A stretch of DNA of 64,000 bases, taken from NCBI GenBank assembly GCA_947629915.1, contig CANRFN010000016.1, positions 1-64,000 of the forward strand, in the 5' to 3' direction. Under the pieces are notes generated by a model. The model was not told the DNA's origin, did not search any database, and saw nothing but the letters and a program-made list of their open reading frames with translations. Of this stretch, positions 16,378 through 24,964 are shown piece by piece. The translations under genes were made by a program, and so were the position numbers. Every line of letters starts with the position of its first letter. The stretch's first letter is position 1. This DNA comes from an uncultured Oscillospiraceae bacterium (GTDB taxonomy: Bacteria > Bacillota > Clostridia > Oscillospirales > Oscillospiraceae).

Positions 16378-17217
16378 ATACAAAAACTGCTCTCCGCCGG
16401 GTGGCACCGGCTCACCCGCTGCATGGCCCTCTGGTTCGCCTGCGGTGCCACAGCACTCTATGAGGTGTATCAGATCCTGTCCAGTCTCCCCAGGGGAGGG
16501 GACGGCTGGAGTATCTCATACAGTCTGGACGGCCACTTCTTTCAGTTTACCGGCATGGTGAGCCTGGCGTCCGCCCTGGCCTGCGCCTTTTTCATCGGGC
16601 CGGAGTACGGCGATGGCGCCATGCGGAACAAGCTCCTCACAGGCAACAGCCGCTGGAGCGTGTACCTTACAAACCTGGTGCTGTGCGCCGCGGCCTCCCT
16701 GATCGTGTGCCTCTCCGGGATATTGCCCGGGCTGCTGCTGGGCCTGCCGCTGTTGGGGAGCTTCGCAATGGGACTCAGCCGGGCCGCTCTGCTGATCCTG
16801 GGGATTTGCGCCATGGGTATCGCATACACCGCCATCTTCACCCTCACGTCCATGCTCCTCCCAAACCGGGCGGTCTCCCTCACGGCGGCGCTCCTCCTGG
16901 CCCTGGCCTCCCTTACCGTGGCATCCTTTCTCAGCAGCAAACTGGCTGCACTGCCCTTCGAGGACACCGGCACCAGCGTGCTGATGAACGGCGAATTGGT
17001 GGAGATGCCCCTGCGGCCCAATCCGGACTACCTGCCGGACGGGCCGGTGCGCACGCTCTTCACCTTTCTCAACGACTTCCTCCCCGGGGGACAGGCGGGA
17101 CAGTACATCACAGGCAAGGCGGAGCACCCGCTGCGGCTCATCGCCATGGACGGGGCGGTGGTGGGCGCGGCCACTGCCGCCGGCCTCGCGCTCTTCCAGC
17201 GCAGGGATATCCAATAA
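16378..17217 (+). CDS. ABC-2 permease, array member 5, ATA at the start position
   Basis: In frame with the conserved body, the family opening appears as (I)QKLLSAGWHRLTRC, with ATA at 16378-16380 exactly where the sisters have ATG, GTG or TTG, and AAGGTG 5-6 bases before it. The first ATG is at 16423, which would remove the N-terminal amphipathic segment and part of helix 1. From the ATA the protein has 279 residues, like its sisters, with EYGDGAMRNKLLTGNSRWSVY, NPDYLPDGP and LPGGQAGQY. Either AUA is used as a weak start or the gene is poorly expressed. Confidence 0.75.
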   Translation: MQKLLSAGWHRLTRCMALWFACGATALYEVYQILSSLPRGGDGWSISYSLDGHFFQFTGMVSLASALACAFFIGPEYGDGAMRNKLLTGNSRWSVYLTNLVLCAAASLIVCLSGILPGLLLGLPLLGSFAMGLSRAALLILGICAMGIAYTAIFTLTSMLLPNRAVSLTAALLLALASLTVASFLSSKLAALPFEDTGTSVLMNGELVEMPLRPNPDYLPDGPVRTLFTFLNDFLPGGQAGQYITGKAEHPLRLIAMDGAVVGAATAAGLALFQRRDIQ

Positions 17218-17230
17218 GGGGGAGATCACT

Positions 17231-18016
17231 TTGAAACATCTGCTGTCGGCGGAGTTCGCCCGGTTTCGGCGCAGCATCTTTCTGTGGGCCTTTCTGCTGC
17301 TGGGTACGGCGTACGGTGTTCTTATGCTGCTCTCGTGGCGGCAGACCAACAGCACCTTTCTCGCCATGGGGGATGAGAGCCGAATCCTCCACCCGGAGGA
17401 CTTTCTCTTTCCCTACACGGACATTCTGAGCTACCTCATCGCCGGGTTTGCCGCCCTGTACCTCTGGCGGGAGTTCTCCTCCGGCGGGGTGCGGAACAAG
17501 ATCGCCCACGGCATCTCCCGGACAGAGGTGTACCTGTCCCTCTGGGCGGCGGTGTCCCTCTGTGTGGTGCTGATGTGCACGCTGGTGCCTGTGGTGAGCC
17601 TGATCTTCGGCCTGCTCTGCTATGGCCCCCTTACGGCCCCTGTCCCCACCCTCCTGATCGCAGGCCTGGGGACGGTGTTCTCCGGCCTGGCCCTGGCCTC
17701 GCTGTTCACCGCCATCGCCGTGGCCCTGGACGGGAGCCCCTTCACGATTGTGGCCTGTGTGGTGCCGGCTGCGGCCATGCAGACCGCCGCCAACAACACC
17801 GCGGTCTATATCCTGGACTGCGAATTCACAGGCATTCGGGATGCCAGGTATGCCTGGTGCCGGTTCTGGTACGGCATCCTGCCCACCGGCCAGCTGATGG
17901 ACTACCGGGGCCTGGACATCTCGCATTTTCTGCCCAACGCGGTGCGCTCCCTGGCCCTCGCCGCCATGTTTGCCGCCATCGGGATACAGATCTTCCGCCG
18001 GCGGGAGCTGAAATAG
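17231..18016 (+). CDS. ABC-2 permease, array member 6
   Basis: A TTG start at 17231 after GGGGGAGAT gives MKHLLSAEFARFRRS, the family opening. The 261-residue product is more divergent: the cytoplasmic motif is EFSSGGVRNKIAHGISRTEVY and the external loop ends LPTGQLMDY. It ends IFRRRELK. The start lies 14 bases after member 5. Confidence 0.83.
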   Translation: MKHLLSAEFARFRRSIFLWAFLLLGTAYGVLMLLSWRQTNSTFLAMGDESRILHPEDFLFPYTDILSYLIAGFAALYLWREFSSGGVRNKIAHGISRTEVYLSLWAAVSLCVVLMCTLVPVVSLIFGLLCYGPLTAPVPTLLIAGLGTVFSGLALASLFTAIAVALDGSPFTIVACVVPAAAMQTAANNTAVYILDCEFTGIRDARYAWCRFWYGILPTGQLMDYRGLDISHFLPNAVRSLALAAMFAAIGIQIFRRRELK

Positions 18017-18026
18017 GGGGAGCGCC

Positions 18027-18824
18027 ATGTGGAATCTGCTGCAGGCCAACATCGCCCGGCTGCGGAAGAGCTGGGTGTTCTGGCTCTGTGCTGCGGTCCT
18101 GGTGTATTTTGCCTGGGATCGTGGGATGTACGAGATGGCATTCCGCCTGAACATGGGGCAGAATACCGTCTGGGACCGCTGGTCTTTCACGCTGTTCGGG
18201 CGGGTCTGGAATCTGCTGCCCCTGGTGGCAACGGTGTTTGCCGCGCTGTTTCTCGGCGGCGAGTACGATGGCAGTGCCATCCGCAACAAGCTGATACCGG
18301 GTCACGGCCGAGGTGCGGTGTACTGCGCCGCCATGCTCACCGTGATCCTGGGGATCCTCCTGCTGTTCCTGCTCTACACCGGCGGGACAGCCGTGTTCCT
18401 GTGGGCGGCCTATGGTCCATTTCCGGACTATCCCTGGGCGGACGCCGGGGCAGAGCCAATCGGCCGCATCGTCCTGGAGGACCTGGCGGCCATCCTGGTG
18501 ATGTGGGTGGCCTGGGGTGGGCTGTTCACCGCCATCGGGATGAACTGCCCCGTCCCCGCGGTATCAGTGGTGGTCTCCTTGGGGGTGTATGGGCTGCTCC
18601 TGCTGCTCGGCAACGAGATGGATCCCATCCTGATGCAAAATCAGACCGGGCTCCGGGCCAAGTTGAGCCCCTTCCTGTACAACTTCCTGCCCACTGGCCA
18701 GGGGGATCAGCTGCGAACGGTTCTGAACCACGGCAGATTGGACCTGATCCCGTACGGCCTGCTGTTCACCGTAGTTGTGAACGGCATCGGGGCTTTTGTG
18801 TTCTGCAAGAAAGACATGAGGTGA
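18027..18824 (+). CDS. ABC-2 permease, array member 7
   Basis: The 265-residue product opens MWNLLQANIARLRKSWVFWLC and carries EYDGSAIRNKLIPGHGRGAVY, NFLPTGQGDQL and the tail VFCKKDMR. It is a close duplicate of member 8: openings, the AILVMW helix and the LPTGQGDQLR loop are nearly identical, so this pair arose by a recent tandem duplication. Confidence 0.85.
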   Translation: MWNLLQANIARLRKSWVFWLCAAVLVYFAWDRGMYEMAFRLNMGQNTVWDRWSFTLFGRVWNLLPLVATVFAALFLGGEYDGSAIRNKLIPGHGRGAVYCAAMLTVILGILLLFLLYTGGTAVFLWAAYGPFPDYPWADAGAEPIGRIVLEDLAAILVMWVAWGGLFTAIGMNCPVPAVSVVVSLGVYGLLLLLGNEMDPILMQNQTGLRAKLSPFLYNFLPTGQGDQLRTVLNHGRLDLIPYGLLFTVVVNGIGAFVFCKKDMR

Positions 18825-18830
18825 TGTGCC

Positions 18831-19595
18831 ATGGGGAATCTGTTACGGGCCAACATCGCCCGGCTGCGAAAGAGCTGGGTGTTCTGGCTCTGTGCCATAG
18901 TCCTGGTATTGATGGCCTGTAGGAGCGGGGGAAAGGAGCTGGTGCTCAGCCGGGATCCGGGGTCCAACAGCGCCTGGGACCGCTGGTCTGTGATGCTGTT
19001 TCAGCCGGTGGGTACCACGCTACCCGTGGTATCGGCGGTGTTTTCGGCCCTGTTTCTGGGCGGCGAATACGATGGCAACCCCATCCGCAACAAGCTGATT
19101 CTAGGCCACAGCCGCGCTTCCGTGTACTTTGCCGCCTGGGTCTCGGTCTTCGCCGGGACGATCCTGCTATTCCTGCTGCGCACCGGGATTATGGCCGGGT
19201 TCCTGTATCTGGGGTTTGGCCCCTTCCCGGGAGATCCTCCGGTGCCGGAAGACCTGGCGGCCATCCTGGTGATGTGGCTGGCCTGGAGCGCCCTCTTCAC
19301 CGCCATCGGGATGAATTGCACCGTGCCCGCTGTCTCGGTGGTGCTGTGTCTCGGGGCCTTCGGCTTGCTCCTGATGGTGACCCGCCACTTTGATCCCCTC
19401 TTCCAGCGGAACCAGGTGGGGTTCCGGGCGGTGCTGTGCCCCTTTCTGTACAACTTCCTGCCCACCGGTCAGGGGGATCAGCTGCGGGATGTGGGGTACA
19501 CGGGGGAGGCGCATCTGATCCCGTACAGCCTGCTGTTTGCCGCCATTGGGGGCGGTATTGGAGCGCTGGTGTTCTGCAGGAAGGACAAGCAATGA
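18831..19595 (+). CDS. ABC-2 permease, array member 8
   Basis: The last permease of the array, 254 residues, opens MGNLLRANIARLRKSWVFW and carries EYDGNPIRNKLILGHSRASVY and NFLPTGQGDQLRD. It is paralogous to member 7 with a shorter external loop. The start ATG lies 6 bases after member 7, behind GAGGTGATG. A hairpin follows about 60 bases downstream. Confidence 0.85.
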   Translation: MGNLLRANIARLRKSWVFWLCAIVLVLMACRSGGKELVLSRDPGSNSAWDRWSVMLFQPVGTTLPVVSAVFSALFLGGEYDGNPIRNKLILGHSRASVYFAAWVSVFAGTILLFLLRTGIMAGFLYLGFGPFPGDPPVPEDLAAILVMWLAWSALFTAIGMNCTVPAVSVVLCLGAFGLLLMVTRHFDPLFQRNQVGFRAVLCPFLYNFLPTGQGDQLRDVGYTGEAHLIPYSLLFAAIGGGIGALVFCRKDKQ

Positions 19596-19655
19596 GAGCA
19601 CAGGGTGATGCACAATCAATAGCATAATGCCATTCGGTATGCATGGCAAAGGGAG

Positions 19656-19685
19656 GGCGGATATCCCGGTGACGGGATATCCGCC
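19656..19685 (+). terminator. Hairpin after the permease array
   Basis: A perfect 13-bp stem (19656-19668 with 19673-19685) encloses a GTGA loop. Only TT follows, so termination may be weak or factor-assisted. Confidence 0.55.
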
Positions 19686-20106
19686 TTGCGCCGTGCACAG
19701 GGAGAATTGGATCGGAAGACCGTACAGAGGGGGAGGAGGTACCAGGCCTGAAAGGGGAGAGAAGTGCTCTACCCGGGACAAACTGGCGGGCAACAGACAG
19801 ATAGACGAGATGATTTCTGGGAACGCTATTGCACAAGCAAATTACAATACTTTGCCTGTTTGGCATGGTTTGCAGTCCGCTCAAGGCAGGAAGCAGTAAG
19901 ATGCAGCATCATTTCTGGAAAACACAATTGAGGTGTTGCCGATCAGCAGTGCAAGGCCTGTCCGGTGCGCAGCTAGCCCAGACCAAAGGGAAACGGCAGC
20001 GGCCCGTTGCCAGGGCAAAGCAGCGGAGAGATCTTAGAGCGATGTGCCTGCACAATGCCGCAGGATATTCGGCTTAGAAAATTTCACCAACCACATAAAA
20101 TTTCTC
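19686..20106. other. Intergenic stretch without recognised genes
   Basis: I see no gene, repeat or RNA in this stretch of about 420 bases. Short open frames lack ribosome binding sites and family features. It ends in the promoter of the AAA+ ATPase gene. Confidence 0.4.
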
Positions 20107-20135
20107 TTGACAACACATAACCAAGCTAGTACAAT
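20107..20135 (+). promoter_or_regulatory. Strong sigma-A promoter for the AAA+ ATPase gene
   Basis: TTGACA (20107-20112), a 17-base spacer and TACAAT (20130-20135). Transcription from about 20142 makes the TTG at 20144 an unlikely start and favours ATG 20186. Confidence 0.85.
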
Positions 20136-20185
20136 CGAGCTACTTGGCCGAACCGGCGATCTGGAAGAGAGGGAATGTGGTGTTC

Positions 20186-21679
20186 ATGGGGAATCAAAGA
20201 CAGACGTATCAGGACGCGCAGCGCACCCGGGCGATGCGGCAGCACTGGAGCTGGCCGGACCGGGAGACCGTGGTGCGGCACGCGGAGGAGCTGCCGGACC
20301 CGCTGGTGCGGAAGTTGGGAAAATACGCGCCGCTGCTGGTCGCCAACGGGTACAGCACGGCGGTTGCAGACTGGGAGGAGGAGCCCCACCGGAGCCTGCG
20401 GGAGGCAGACGCCCTCTTTGCAGACCGGGATGCCATCGATGGGAAGTACCGGGTGGACCAGGACCTCACCCCGGTGGAGGAGGGGCTGGTGCCGGAGATG
20501 CCGGCCTGGTATCAGGTGCCCCAGGAGGCGGAGGACATCTGCAAACACACGGTGAACCCCGCCCGGCCCATGCGGAACTTCCTGCTCCGGGGCCCCGCCG
20601 GGGTGGGAAAGACCATGGTGGCCCAGGCGGTGGCGGCGGGACTGTACCTGCCCTATATCGCCCAGACCTGCGGGGCGGACACCGAGGCGGCAGACCTGCT
20701 GGGCCAGTTTGTGCCGGACGGGGGCAGGGAGGACTGGATGGGGCTGATGCTCCCGGACCTGGACCGCCAGGCCTGGACGGAGCTGCGGGCCCTGGACATC
20801 TACCGAAAGCCCCAGCCGGGGGATGTGGCGCCGGACGCGGTGTTTTCCACCCGGATCCCCGGCCAGGAGGAGCCGGATGAGGACGTGCCGGATCTCGCCG
20901 CGCTGGACAGCCGGGAGTGGCGGTATGCCCATGCCAGCAGCCACCCCTATGAGAACCCCGGCATCGAGGACGAGGCCCAGCGCCTTCGCTTCTACCGCGC
21001 CGTCCTCCACGACTCCGCCCTCCGCTCCCTCTGGCGGGAGGACATCGAGAACGGCCGGCGGCCCCGGTACTGCCCGGGCCCGCCGGGATCCCTGCACTTC
21101 GAGAAGGGCCCGCTGGCGTTAGGCCTGGAGCGGGGCTGGGTGGTGGAGCTGCAGGAGCCCAGCGCCATCCGGAATGCCGGAGCCCTGGTGGGTCTCAACG
21201 CCCTTCTGGACGGCACGGGAGAGACCATGCTGCCCAACGGGAAACGATTGATCCGCCATCCCAATGCGGTGGTGATCGCCACCACCAACGCCGGGTATCA
21301 GGGGACCCGGAGCCTGAACCAGAGCGTGCTGTCCCGGATGGACCTGGTGCTGGAGATGAGCGAGCCGCCGGTGGCCTCGGTGGTGGACCGGCTCCAGGCC
21401 CAGACCGGATACCGGGACCGGGTCACCCTGGCCGCCATGGTCCATGTGGTGCGGCAGATCCGCCAGTACTGCCAGAAAAAGAGCATCCGGGGCGGCGATC
21501 CGGGGTACCGGGAGACCCTGTCCTGGGTGCAGTCTCTCATGCTCCTGAACGACCCCATCCTCTCCGCCCGCCTCACCGTGGTGTCTACCGCCAGCGCCCA
21601 GATGGAGGACCAGGAGGCCATCCTGAAGGCCATCGTGGAGCCGGTGTTCGGCGGGCGGCAGGTGCCGGCGGGGAAGTGA
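20186..21679 (+). CDS. MoxR/AAA_5-type AAA+ ATPase
   Basis: The 497-residue protein has an N-terminal domain of about 130 residues, then an AAA+ core: Walker A LLRGPAGVGKTMVAQ, a loop ADLLGQFVPDG, a Walker B/insert region where a large basic-acidic insertion (about residues 190-290) interrupts the domain, sensor 1 VVIATTNAGYQG and the arginine-rich SRMDLVLEM. This is the dynein-like AAA_5/MoxR family, ATP-driven remodellers usually paired with a VWA-domain protein. No VWA gene is adjacent; the next gene encodes an XpaC-family membrane protein with its own promoter. GTG 20180 is an alternative start. Confidence 0.8.
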   Translation: MGNQRQTYQDAQRTRAMRQHWSWPDRETVVRHAEELPDPLVRKLGKYAPLLVANGYSTAVADWEEEPHRSLREADALFADRDAIDGKYRVDQDLTPVEEGLVPEMPAWYQVPQEAEDICKHTVNPARPMRNFLLRGPAGVGKTMVAQAVAAGLYLPYIAQTCGADTEAADLLGQFVPDGGREDWMGLMLPDLDRQAWTELRALDIYRKPQPGDVAPDAVFSTRIPGQEEPDEDVPDLAALDSREWRYAHASSHPYENPGIEDEAQRLRFYRAVLHDSALRSLWREDIENGRRPRYCPGPPGSLHFEKGPLALGLERGWVVELQEPSAIRNAGALVGLNALLDGTGETMLPNGKRLIRHPNAVVIATTNAGYQGTRSLNQSVLSRMDLVLEMSEPPVASVVDRLQAQTGYRDRVTLAAMVHVVRQIRQYCQKKSIRGGDPGYRETLSWVQSLMLLNDPILSARLTVVSTASAQMEDQEAILKAIVEPVFGGRQVPAGK

Positions 21680-21809
21680 GCTCCGGGAGGACCACCGGAG
21701 AACTGGCAAAAGTTTGCAAAATCCCCGGAGACGGCTGTTTGAAACGGTTTGCGAGCTGTTTTGTTTACAATTCTGCCGGAGATTTTGACCACAATTCATT
21801 GAATTTTCA

Positions 21810-21838
21810 TTTACAGAGCCCTGGAAAACGTGTATAAT
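21810..21838 (+). promoter_or_regulatory. Strong sigma-A promoter for the XpaC-family gene
   Basis: TTTACA (21810-21815), a 17-base spacer and a perfect TATAAT (21833-21838), about 35 bases before the start codon's ribosome binding site. Confidence 0.85.
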
Positions 21839-21879
21839 AGCACCGTTCTAACGCATCTGGCTTAGGAAGGGTGAATACG

Positions 21880-23622
21880 ATGGAAAATGATCCCCGCTTT
21901 GGGCCCGGCGGGCAGAGCGGTTCCAGCGGCTATTCATACGGTTCGCAAAACGGCTCCAGCAGCAGTTCCGCCGGCCAGTCTGGCAACGGCGGCTACCACT
22001 ACAGTTATCAGCATGGGAATCCCCCATACAATAATACTACCGGAAGACCTACGCCCCCGGGGGGAGGCCAGAACTGGCAGGCTGGCCCAAATCAAGGGTA
22101 TCAGGGACAGCCCGGGCCGAACCCCGGCTATCAGCAGGGACAACCCGGCCCCAATCCCGGTTTTCAAGGGCAGCCTGGCCAGCCCGGACAGCAGGGCTAT
22201 TACCAGCGCAACCAGGGCTTCCGCTATCAGTACGGCAATGGCACGGGGACCGGCCGGGGCACCCCGAAGAAGCAGAAGAGCGGCTGGGAGGAGTGGATCC
22301 CCCTGGCGGTCCTCTTCCTGCTGCCCTTTGCCATCACGAAAGTGATCGCGGTGATCCTGTTTTTCAGCAAGATCGGGGCCACCATGAACGACTCAGACAA
22401 GAAGAAGTTCTCCCAGACGGCGCGGCAGACGGCCTCCAGCGTGAAGGGCGCCTTTACCGACATGGGGAAGGACATCAAGGACGCGGTGAACAGCGCAAGG
22501 CCGCAGACGCCGCCCCAGCAGAACCCGGCCCAGAATCCCAGCCAGGGAATGGGCACCGGGACGGCAAGGGTACAGCTCAACAAGCAGCCCAAGGCCCAGC
22601 AGGCGCCTCGGCAGCCCCAGCCCCAGCCGAGACAGGCCCCCCAATATACGGCACAAACTGCCCAGAGGCGGTCCCGGCTGAACCGGGGCGATGCGCAAAA
22701 GCGGGTAAAGGGCATCCGGGCCAAGGCCACTGCCATGGTGGCCGGCGGCGGCTTTCTCAGCGGACTCTTCGGCCTTGCCACCCTGGCCTCTATGGGAGAT
22801 TGGCTGGACTACTACGTCAGCTTCAGCTACACCGTCCTCCCCGTGCTGCTCTGCCTCCTGGTGACCGCCGGCGGGGCCTTCCTCCTGGGAAAGGGCCTGG
22901 GGCTGCACAAACAGACGGACCGGATCGTGAACTATCTGGGGTACATCGGGGACAACCAGGAGATCCCCCTGGCCAACATGGCCGCCTCTTTCGGCGTGCC
23001 GGTGAAGACCCTCTGCAACGACCTCCGGTACATGCTGGCCAAGGGCATCCTGCCCCAGGGCTATCTGGACCTGGCAGACGGCAAGCTGTATCTCACCGAG
23101 GGCGGCTACCAGGGCGGACAGAGAACCGCCGGTCCCGCCGCCCAGCCCACCGCGCCCAGACCTGAGGTGAAGCAGCCGCCCAAGACTGCCAAGGCTGCGG
23201 AGGAAGAGGAGGACGACATCCTCCGGCAGATCCGCGAGGTGAACGACCAGATCCCCGATGCCTCCATGACGGCCAAGATCGACCGGATCGAGGAGATCAC
23301 CCGAAAGATCCTGGCATACCAGAAGGCCCACCCGGACCGGGAGGCACAGCTCCGCTCCTTCCTGAACTACTACCTCCCCACCACCCTGAAGATCCTCCGG
23401 GCCTACGCCCAACTGGACGCCCAGGGCATCGAGGGGGAGAACATCGGGATGGCGAAGAAGCGGATCGAGGGCATGATGGACCAGGTGGTGGCAGGCTATG
23501 AGAAGCAGCTGGATAAGCTCTTCACGGACGATGTCATGGACATCACCACGGATGTGGAGGTGCTGGAGAACATGCTCCGGAAAGACGGCCTGGCGGAAGA
23601 CAACATCACCCTGCAGCTATAA
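21880..23622 (+). CDS. XpaC-family membrane protein with Gly/Gln/Pro-rich N-terminus
   Basis: ATG 21880 follows AGGAAGG. The 580-residue protein begins with about 125 residues of low-complexity G/Q/P/S/N repeats (for example GYQGQPGPNPGYQQGQPG), then a membrane segment (about 140-160), a charged linker, a two-helix membrane hairpin (about 285-340), a winged-helix-like segment (ASFGVPVKTLCNDLRYML) and a C-terminal XpaC/5-bromo-4-chloroindolyl phosphate hydrolysis domain with LRSFLNYYLPTTLKILRAY. XpaC proteins normally travel with TelA toxic-anion proteins; TelA is absent here and an AAA+ ATPase precedes it. The biochemical role of the family is unclear. Confidence 0.75.
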   Translation: MENDPRFGPGGQSGSSGYSYGSQNGSSSSSAGQSGNGGYHYSYQHGNPPYNNTTGRPTPPGGGQNWQAGPNQGYQGQPGPNPGYQQGQPGPNPGFQGQPGQPGQQGYYQRNQGFRYQYGNGTGTGRGTPKKQKSGWEEWIPLAVLFLLPFAITKVIAVILFFSKIGATMNDSDKKKFSQTARQTASSVKGAFTDMGKDIKDAVNSARPQTPPQQNPAQNPSQGMGTGTARVQLNKQPKAQQAPRQPQPQPRQAPQYTAQTAQRRSRLNRGDAQKRVKGIRAKATAMVAGGGFLSGLFGLATLASMGDWLDYYVSFSYTVLPVLLCLLVTAGGAFLLGKGLGLHKQTDRIVNYLGYIGDNQEIPLANMAASFGVPVKTLCNDLRYMLAKGILPQGYLDLADGKLYLTEGGYQGGQRTAGPAAQPTAPRPEVKQPPKTAKAAEEEEDDILRQIREVNDQIPDASMTAKIDRIEEITRKILAYQKAHPDREAQLRSFLNYYLPTTLKILRAYAQLDAQGIEGENIGMAKKRIEGMMDQVVAGYEKQLDKLFTDDVMDITTDVEVLENMLRKDGLAEDNITLQL

Positions 23623-23629
23623 AAGGTCC

Positions 23630-23659
23630 GGGCCGGGGCGCGGCAACGCGCCCCGGCCC
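23630..23659 (+). terminator. Terminator after the XpaC-family gene
   Basis: A perfect 13-bp GC-rich stem (23630-23642 with 23647-23659) with a GCAA tetraloop starts 8 bases after the stop codon. The nearest T run is about 15 bases further on. Confidence 0.7.
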
Positions 23660-23764
23660 TGTGTGGGCCTGCTGGATTTTTCCGGCAGTTTCCCCGAAAG
23701 CCCGGGGATTTCCAGAGACCTCCGGGGCAAGTTCCCCAAAAGCAAAAATTCTTTGGTGGGGGGC

Positions 23765-23793
23765 TTGCAATTTCCCGCCTGTCCGCATATAAT
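23765..23793 (+). promoter_or_regulatory. Promoter of tRNA-Pro
   Basis: TTGCAA (23765-23770), a 17-base spacer and TATAAT (23788-23793), 37 bases before the tRNA 5' end. Confidence 0.85.
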
Positions 23794-23830
23794 AGCGGAG
23801 CAGTTCGGCCAGAGGCGGAACAAGAGAGAA

Positions 23831-23903
23831 CGGGGTGTTGCGCAGTTGGTAGCGCGCCTGCTTTGGGAGCAGGAGGCCCGGGGTTCGAGTCCCCGCACTC
23901 CGA
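23831..23903 (+). tRNA. tRNA-Pro (anticodon TGG)
   Basis: A complete cloverleaf can be folded: acceptor CGGGGTG/CACTCCG with one G-T pair, D arm GCGC/GCGC with loop AGTTGGTA, anticodon stem CCTGC/GCAGG with loop TTTGGGA (anticodon TGG), a 5-nt variable loop and T arm CGGGG/CCCCG with TTCGAGT. The discriminator base is A and the CCA end is not encoded. It has its own promoter and terminator. Confidence 0.95.
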
Positions 23904-23906
23904 TCG

Positions 23907-23936
23907 GCCCAGTGTGTTTCGGCACACTGGGCTTTT
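23907..23936 (+). terminator. Terminator of tRNA-Pro
   Basis: A perfect 10-bp stem (23907-23916 with 23923-23932), a 6-nt loop and TTTT begin 4 bases after the tRNA. Confidence 0.9.
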
Positions 23937-23985
23937 GCATGGGCGGAAAAGGCGCCGGACACGGGAGACGTGTCCGGCGCCGCTT

Positions 23986-24888
23986 TCAGTTCTTGGGGTC
24001 CTCCGGCTTCTTGCGGCCGGGGAGGTGCTTGAGGATTCTGGTGAACCAATGCTCCTTCTCCTGGACGGGCGGGGCGGCGGTTGGCGATTCCACTGTCGCC
24101 ATCGTTGCTGTCTCCATCTCTTTTTCCGCCTCCGCCTCGGGCTCCGGTTCCGGCGTGGGCTCCAGCGCCTCCTGGGAGTACCAGGTCTGCATGTCCTCCA
24201 GCCGGATGCAGCCGAGACGGCCTTTCATGTGGCCGGGCACCGGCGGGTCCGGGTATCCGGAGCCGCAGTCTATGCCCAGAAGGTTGTGCCCCTCCCAGAT
24301 GCAGAGGGGGTCTGCGTCCTGAAAGTGCCGGGTGGGGGTGTGGCCGAAGAGAATCACCTTGTCCTCCGGGGGCGGCACCTGGAACAGGGCGTCCCGGTTC
24401 CACACGCAGAAGTACGGCAGATCCTTCCACACCACGGAGTCCGGCTGATAGAGTTCCGGCGGGGCGGCGTGGACCATCTCGAAGTGGTGGCCGCTCACCT
24501 CCACATCCATGGAGACGGGGAGGGACTGGAGAAAGTCCAGCACGTCCTCCCGCTTCTCTTTCGGGAGCTTCTGCCAGGCCTGGTGTGTCACCGCACCGCC
24601 GTTGCGATACCAGTGGGCCATGCGCTTGGCCTTCTCCCTGCCGTCCCATTTCTCCGCATTTTGATATGGCCTGCCCAGGGCATCGAGCATCATGTACTCG
24701 TGGTTGCCCAGCAGAATGGAACAGTTGGGCATGTCTCTGAGCTCCTGGAGGATCTCCATGCCGTGGGGGTGCCGGTCTGAGATATCCCCCAGGACGTAGA
24801 GGTGATCCTCTGGCTGCAGATGGATCTGCTCCAGGATGGAGTGGAAGCGGCGGAGGTTGCCGTGGATATCGGAGATCACGTAATGCAT
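23986..24888 (-). CDS. Calcineurin-like metallophosphoesterase (bis-tetraphosphatase/PrpE type)
   Basis: ATG 24888 is chosen because AGGAG precedes it and the product then opens MHYVISDIHGN, the first metal-binding motif. GDISDRHPHG, GNHEYM and GHTPTRHF complete the PPP-type active site, so it should hydrolyse phosphoesters such as phosphoproteins or diadenosine polyphosphates. After the catalytic domain comes an 80-residue Pro/Glu/Ala-rich tail (PEPEPEAEAEKE) ending in a basic patch, not usual in the family. It is the last gene of a four-gene leftward cluster with separate ribosome binding sites. Confidence 0.85.
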   Translation of the reverse strand: MHYVISDIHGNLRRFHSILEQIHLQPEDHLYVLGDISDRHPHGMEILQELRDMPNCSILLGNHEYMMLDALGRPYQNAEKWDGREKAKRMAHWYRNGGAVTHQAWQKLPKEKREDVLDFLQSLPVSMDVEVSGHHFEMVHAAPPELYQPDSVVWKDLPYFCVWNRDALFQVPPPEDKVILFGHTPTRHFQDADPLCIWEGHNLLGIDCGSGYPDPPVPGHMKGRLGCIRLEDMQTWYSQEALEPTPEPEPEAEAEKEMETATMATVESPTAAPPVQEKEHWFTRILKHLPGRKKPEDPKN

Positions 24889-24964
24889 GGGAGGGGAACT
24901 CCTTTCCTTCGCTATCCTGGACGGGAACTGCGGCGCCGCGCCGGACAGGGGAGTGGTGGTTCTT

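Noticed and set aside
19829-20077. An 82-residue frame before the AAA+ ATPase
   Set aside because: It has no ribosome binding site, no family features, and ends just before the ATPase promoter.
23831-23936. Attachment site for a mobile element at tRNA-Pro
   Set aside because: No duplicate of the tRNA 3' end and no integrase gene were seen within the window.
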